Source: Bradyrhizobium arachidis (GTDB lineage Bacteria > Pseudomonadota > Alphaproteobacteria > Rhizobiales > Xanthobacteraceae). From it: a stretch of DNA of 64,000 nt. Position numbers and translations under genes: made by a program. This document shows positions 61,528 to 64,000 of the stretch, piece by piece (position 1 is the stretch's first letter; the number at the start of each line of letters is the position of its first letter). The notes under the pieces are model-generated. The model was not told where the DNA came from. It searched no databases and saw only the letters and a program-made list of their open reading frames with translations. Location of the stretch: assembly GCF_024758505.1 (NCBI RefSeq), contig NZ_CP077970.1:8432001-8496000 (forward strand), written 5' to 3'.

Positions 61528-62655
61528 TTAAGCCTTCGGCTGGAAGTTCGGGTGGACGACGGCGCCGTCCTTGGTGAGCGCGGTCGCCTTCACGAGCTCG
61601 TCGTCCCAGTTGACGGCAAGCTTCTTCTCTTTCTTGTCGACCATCGTCTCGATGAAGGAGAACAGGTTGCGCGCGTAGAGGCTGGAGGCCGACGCGGCAA
61701 CGCGGCCGGCGACGTTGGTGTAGCCGACGATCTTGATGCCATCGGTCTCGACGACTACACCGGCTTTTGCGCCCTCGACATTGCCGCCGCGCTCGACGGC
61801 GAGATCGACCAGCACCGAGCCGGGCTTCATCGACTTGACCATATCGGCGCTGACGAGCTTCGGCGCCGGCCGGCCCGGGATCAGCGCCGTCGTGATCACG
61901 ATGTCCTGCTTCTTGATGTGCTCGGCGGTGAGCGCGGCCTGCTTGGCCTGGTATTCCTTGGACATCTCCTTGGCGTAACCGCCGGCGGTCTGCGCGTTCT
62001 TGAACTCCTCGTCCTCGACGGCGAGGAATTTTGCGCCGAGCGATTCCACCTGCTCCTTGGTGGCGGGGCGCACATCGGTCGCGGTCACAATGGCCCCCAG
62101 GCGGCGCGCGGTCGCAATGGCCTGAAGACCGGCGACGCCGACGCCCATCACGAACACCTTTGCGGCGGGAACGGTGCCCGCGGCGGTCATCATCATGGGG
62201 AAGGCGCGGCCGAAGGCTTCGGCGCCCTCGATCACCGCGCGGTAGCCCGCGAGGTTGGCCTGCGAGGACAGCACGTCCATCACCTGCGCGCGCGTGATGC
62301 GCGGCATCAGTTCCATCGCGAAGGCGGAGACGCCGGCATCGGCCATTGTCTTCAGAGCGGCCTCATTGCCGTAGGGATCCATGATGGCGATGACGAGCGC
62401 GCCGCGCTTGTACTGCGCGAGCTCGGAGGCCTCGGGGCGCTTCACCTTGATGATGATGTCGGCGTCCTTCAGCGCATCCGCGCTGACGGTGGCGCCCACG
62501 GCCGTGAACTCGGAATCCGGCAGACCCGACTTGATGCCGGCACCCGGCTCAACGGCGATCTCGGCGCCCAGCGCCTTGAACTTCTTCACCGTATCCGGCG
62601 AAGCGGCGACCCTCGGTTCCGACGGGTCGATTTCCTTGGCAACGGCGATCTTCAT
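61528..62655 (-). CDS. pntAA: NAD(P) transhydrogenase alpha-1 subunit
   Basis: 375 aa from ATG 62655 (GGAGGG upstream). Soluble NAD-binding domain [21 protein letters not shown], and the Rossmann motif [24 protein letters not shown]. First gene of pntAA-pntAB-pntB. Confidence 0.95.
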   Translation of the reverse strand: MKIAVAKEIDPSEPRVAASPDTVKKFKALGAEIAVEPGAGIKSGLPDSEFTAVGATVSADALKDADIIIKVKRPEASELAQYKRGALVIAIMDPYGNEAALKTMADAGVSAFAMELMPRITRAQVMDVLSSQANLAGYRAVIEGAEAFGRAFPMMMTAAGTVPAAKVFVMGVGVAGLQAIATARRLGAIVTATDVRPATKEQVESLGAKFLAVEDEEFKNAQTAGGYAKEMSKEYQAKQAALTAEHIKKQDIVITTALIPGRPAPKLVSADMVKSMKPGSVLVDLAVERGGNVEGAKAGVVVETDGIKIVGYTNVAGRVAASASSLYARNLFSFIETMVDKKEKKLAVNWDDELVKATALTKDGAVVHPNFQPKA

Positions 62656-62796
62656 GGGCCCTCCGGCGGCGCGGGACAGCGCACGCACAAAAAAGTAGCG
62701 TTACTCCCGCAACGTTGGATACCGGTTTTAGAACCGGCTTGGATGCAAATTTTGTGGGCAGCCGCCGCCGCAGGCGTGGGCAGCCGCCGTGACGGA

Positions 62797-62949
62797 TCAG
62801 GTGAGGAAGATCGCCATCAGGATCACGATCAGCGCGACCGAAACAGAGCCCCACTTCACCAGCTTGATGAAGCCCTCATAGGTCTGCTCGTGCGCAACGT
62901 AGTCGTTGCCGTCGGCGGTGGTGTACGCCACTTCGCTATGGTCAGCCAT
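62797..62949 (-). CDS. aa3-type cytochrome c oxidase subunit IV
   Basis: 50 aa, below the usual ORF cut-off. It reads MADHSEVAYTTADG, NDYVAHEQTYEGFIKLVKWG and then one membrane helix (SVSVALIVILMAIFLT). The EHE-TY-GF-KL-KWG block is the signature of the small alphaproteobacterial subunit IV of aa3 oxidase. Located alone upstream of pntAA. Confidence 0.9.
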   Translation of the reverse strand: MADHSEVAYTTADGNDYVAHEQTYEGFIKLVKWGSVSVALIVILMAIFLT

Positions 62950-63113
62950 GTCTCGTCCCCAGTCGAAAGTCTAATCCTCGCGTGCCTTACCGCAAACAAT
63001 TCGGCAGGGCAACGGCGCAACTGCCCAGTTTTCCCGCAAATAGGGTCATTTGGAATCCCAATTATCGCGGATCCAGCGGGTACCGTTCGTTCAACAGATG
63101 TTCTACGCCCACC

Positions 63114-64000
63114 CTACCCCTGATCGAGCCCATCCCCGGTGGCCGCGGCGACCCTGGGCCGTTCGATAACCGGCATCCCGAGGGCCTTGCGCACCTCGTC
63201 GATTGCGTCCTCGCCCGGCCGGGTAAACCGCGCCGTCCGTGGAGCGATGCCGGGGCCGACCGCCACAGGGTGGTCGCCGCCCAGGAAGCCGTGGGTGATG
63301 TGGAAGCCGAGCGCGCGGTAGACCTCGAACTGCTCCTCCGAGAAAAACTGATCGCCGGTGGTCTCGTGCGGGAAGCGATCGTTGCGCCGCGCGTAGTCGC
63401 GAATGTAGTCGTTCTCGTCGCCGGTCAGCGATGACTTGATGTAGACGAGATAGCCATTGTCGCCGCTGCCATAGTCGATGGTGCCGATGGCGACATGCAT
63501 ATGATCGCGCGGCCCATCGTCGTCCTCGTCCTGCGTAGGCGCTTGTTCGGCGTTGCGCGCCATCAATGTGCGCGTGCGATCGGCGACGGGCGTCCAGGGC
63601 AGATCGATCCGGACGCCGAGATCGATGCGGGCATAGCGCTGAAGCGTCATCAGCGAGCCGAAATTCATCGACGCATCGGCCTCCGCATCGACCGCAATGA
63701 TCACCTTGCAGCGGCGGCGCAACAGCTCGTAGATGCCGAGATTTTCGATGTGGCCGCCATCGGTGAGGTAGACGCCGTCGCTGTTCTCGTAGAGACGGCC
63801 GGAGATTTCAGACCACAGGAATAGCGGCGTGGAACGGCGCTGCGGACGGGCGTCGGCATCGACATAGCGAGGGTTCCGCAGCCAGTAGCCCAGGCGCACA
63901 TTGAGCAGCGCCAGTGTCGGCGTCAGCGCCCTGATCGAGTTCGAGCCCATGTTCGACGACGCCGCCGCCCCCGAGATAGCCATGGCGGTCGCGAGATCGA
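63114..64000 (-). CDS. Patatin-like phospholipase family protein, C-terminal part (cut by window edge)
   Basis: The open frame continues past 64000. The visible part has YLTDGGHIENLGIYELLRRRCKVIIAVDAE, where DGG carries the catalytic Asp of the patatin Ser-Asp dyad. The GxSxG serine lies beyond the window. A NRYxx-type (RNPRYVDAD) region and FSEEQFEVYRALGFH follow. Probably a membrane-bound lipase; details not visible. Confidence 0.8.
   Translation of the reverse strand, partial: DLATAMAISGAAASSNMGSNSIRALTPTLALLNVRLGYWLRNPRYVDADARPQRRSTPLFLWSEISGRLYENSDGVYLTDGGHIENLGIYELLRRRCKVIIAVDAEADASMNFGSLMTLQRYARIDLGVRIDLPWTPVADRTRTLMARNAEQAPTQDEDDDGPRDHMHVAIGTIDYGSGDNGYLVYIKSSLTGDENDYIRDYARRNDRFPHETTGDQFFSEEQFEVYRALGFHITHGFLGGDHPVAVGPGIAPRTARFTRPGEDAIDEVRKALGMPVIERPRVAAATGDGLDQG

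Overview
The window looks like chromosomal DNA of a Bradyrhizobium-type alphaproteobacterium. The reasons are high GC with strong third-position G/C bias, two phasin-family genes, a denitrification block ordered nnrS-nnrR-hemN-copper chaperone-nirK-nirV, FixK2-type boxes (TTG-N8-CAA) in front of those genes, paired PleC/DivJ-like signalling, several families of short dispersed palindromic repeats, and a tRNA-His without an encoded G-1. The assignment comes from reading gene content and order; no search was run.

Layout. 1-2880: part of a sugar ABC transporter operon with its LacI-type regulator. 2882-15421: a 12.5-kb island integrated into the 3' half of tRNA-His, bounded by a perfect 57-bp direct repeat. 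It carries a tyrosine integrase, an excisionase/AlpA-like HTH protein, a possible replication initiator, a complete Thoeris defence pair (thsA SIR2-SLOG, thsB TIR-like), a terminase-like pair (TerS-like, TerL) with two unknown followers and no capsid, portal or tail genes, and a reverse-strand block at the tRNA end: a helical plus seven-bladed propeller protein, a small membrane protein and a small unknown protein. 15375-15451: the reconstituted tRNA-His. 15452-21300: two phasins and a large PleC/DivJ/PdhS-like sensor kinase. 21300-25000: universal stress protein, Gly/Arg-rich exported protein, FixJ/NarL-type response regulator, a decayed segment with an SRAP pseudogene, and an exported unknown. 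25046-32131: the denitrification and microaerobic block. 32225-37724: hydrolase, acetyltransferase, 3-oxoacid CoA-transferase (two subunits), AsmA-like protein. 37882-46007: a CUT1-type importer lacking an ATPase gene, and opposite it a glpD-potA-potB-potC-like operon lacking a binding protein. 46047-52429: c-di-GMP enzymes, an L-2-hydroxyglutarate-oxidase-like protein and small DUF465-type proteins. 52519-64000: purEK, aquaporin, rpsU, TPR lipoprotein, ChaA-like antiporter plus cupin, hydrolase, the three-gene transhydrogenase pntAA-pntAB-pntB, a 50-aa aa3-oxidase subunit IV, and a truncated patatin-like gene.

How it works together. The 21-30 kb region looks like one FixK2/NnrR-controlled low-oxygen and nitric-oxide regulon: boxes precede a universal stress gene, a Gly-rich secreted protein, nnrR/nnrS, hemN (with a second box for its divergent neighbour) and nirK. 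A two-domain copper chaperone sits between hemN and the copper nitrite reductase. The island resembles a phage satellite or a stripped prophage: it has integration, possible replication and packaging functions but no particle genes, and it carries Thoeris plus a second, unrecognised gene block that is the best candidate here for an undescribed system.
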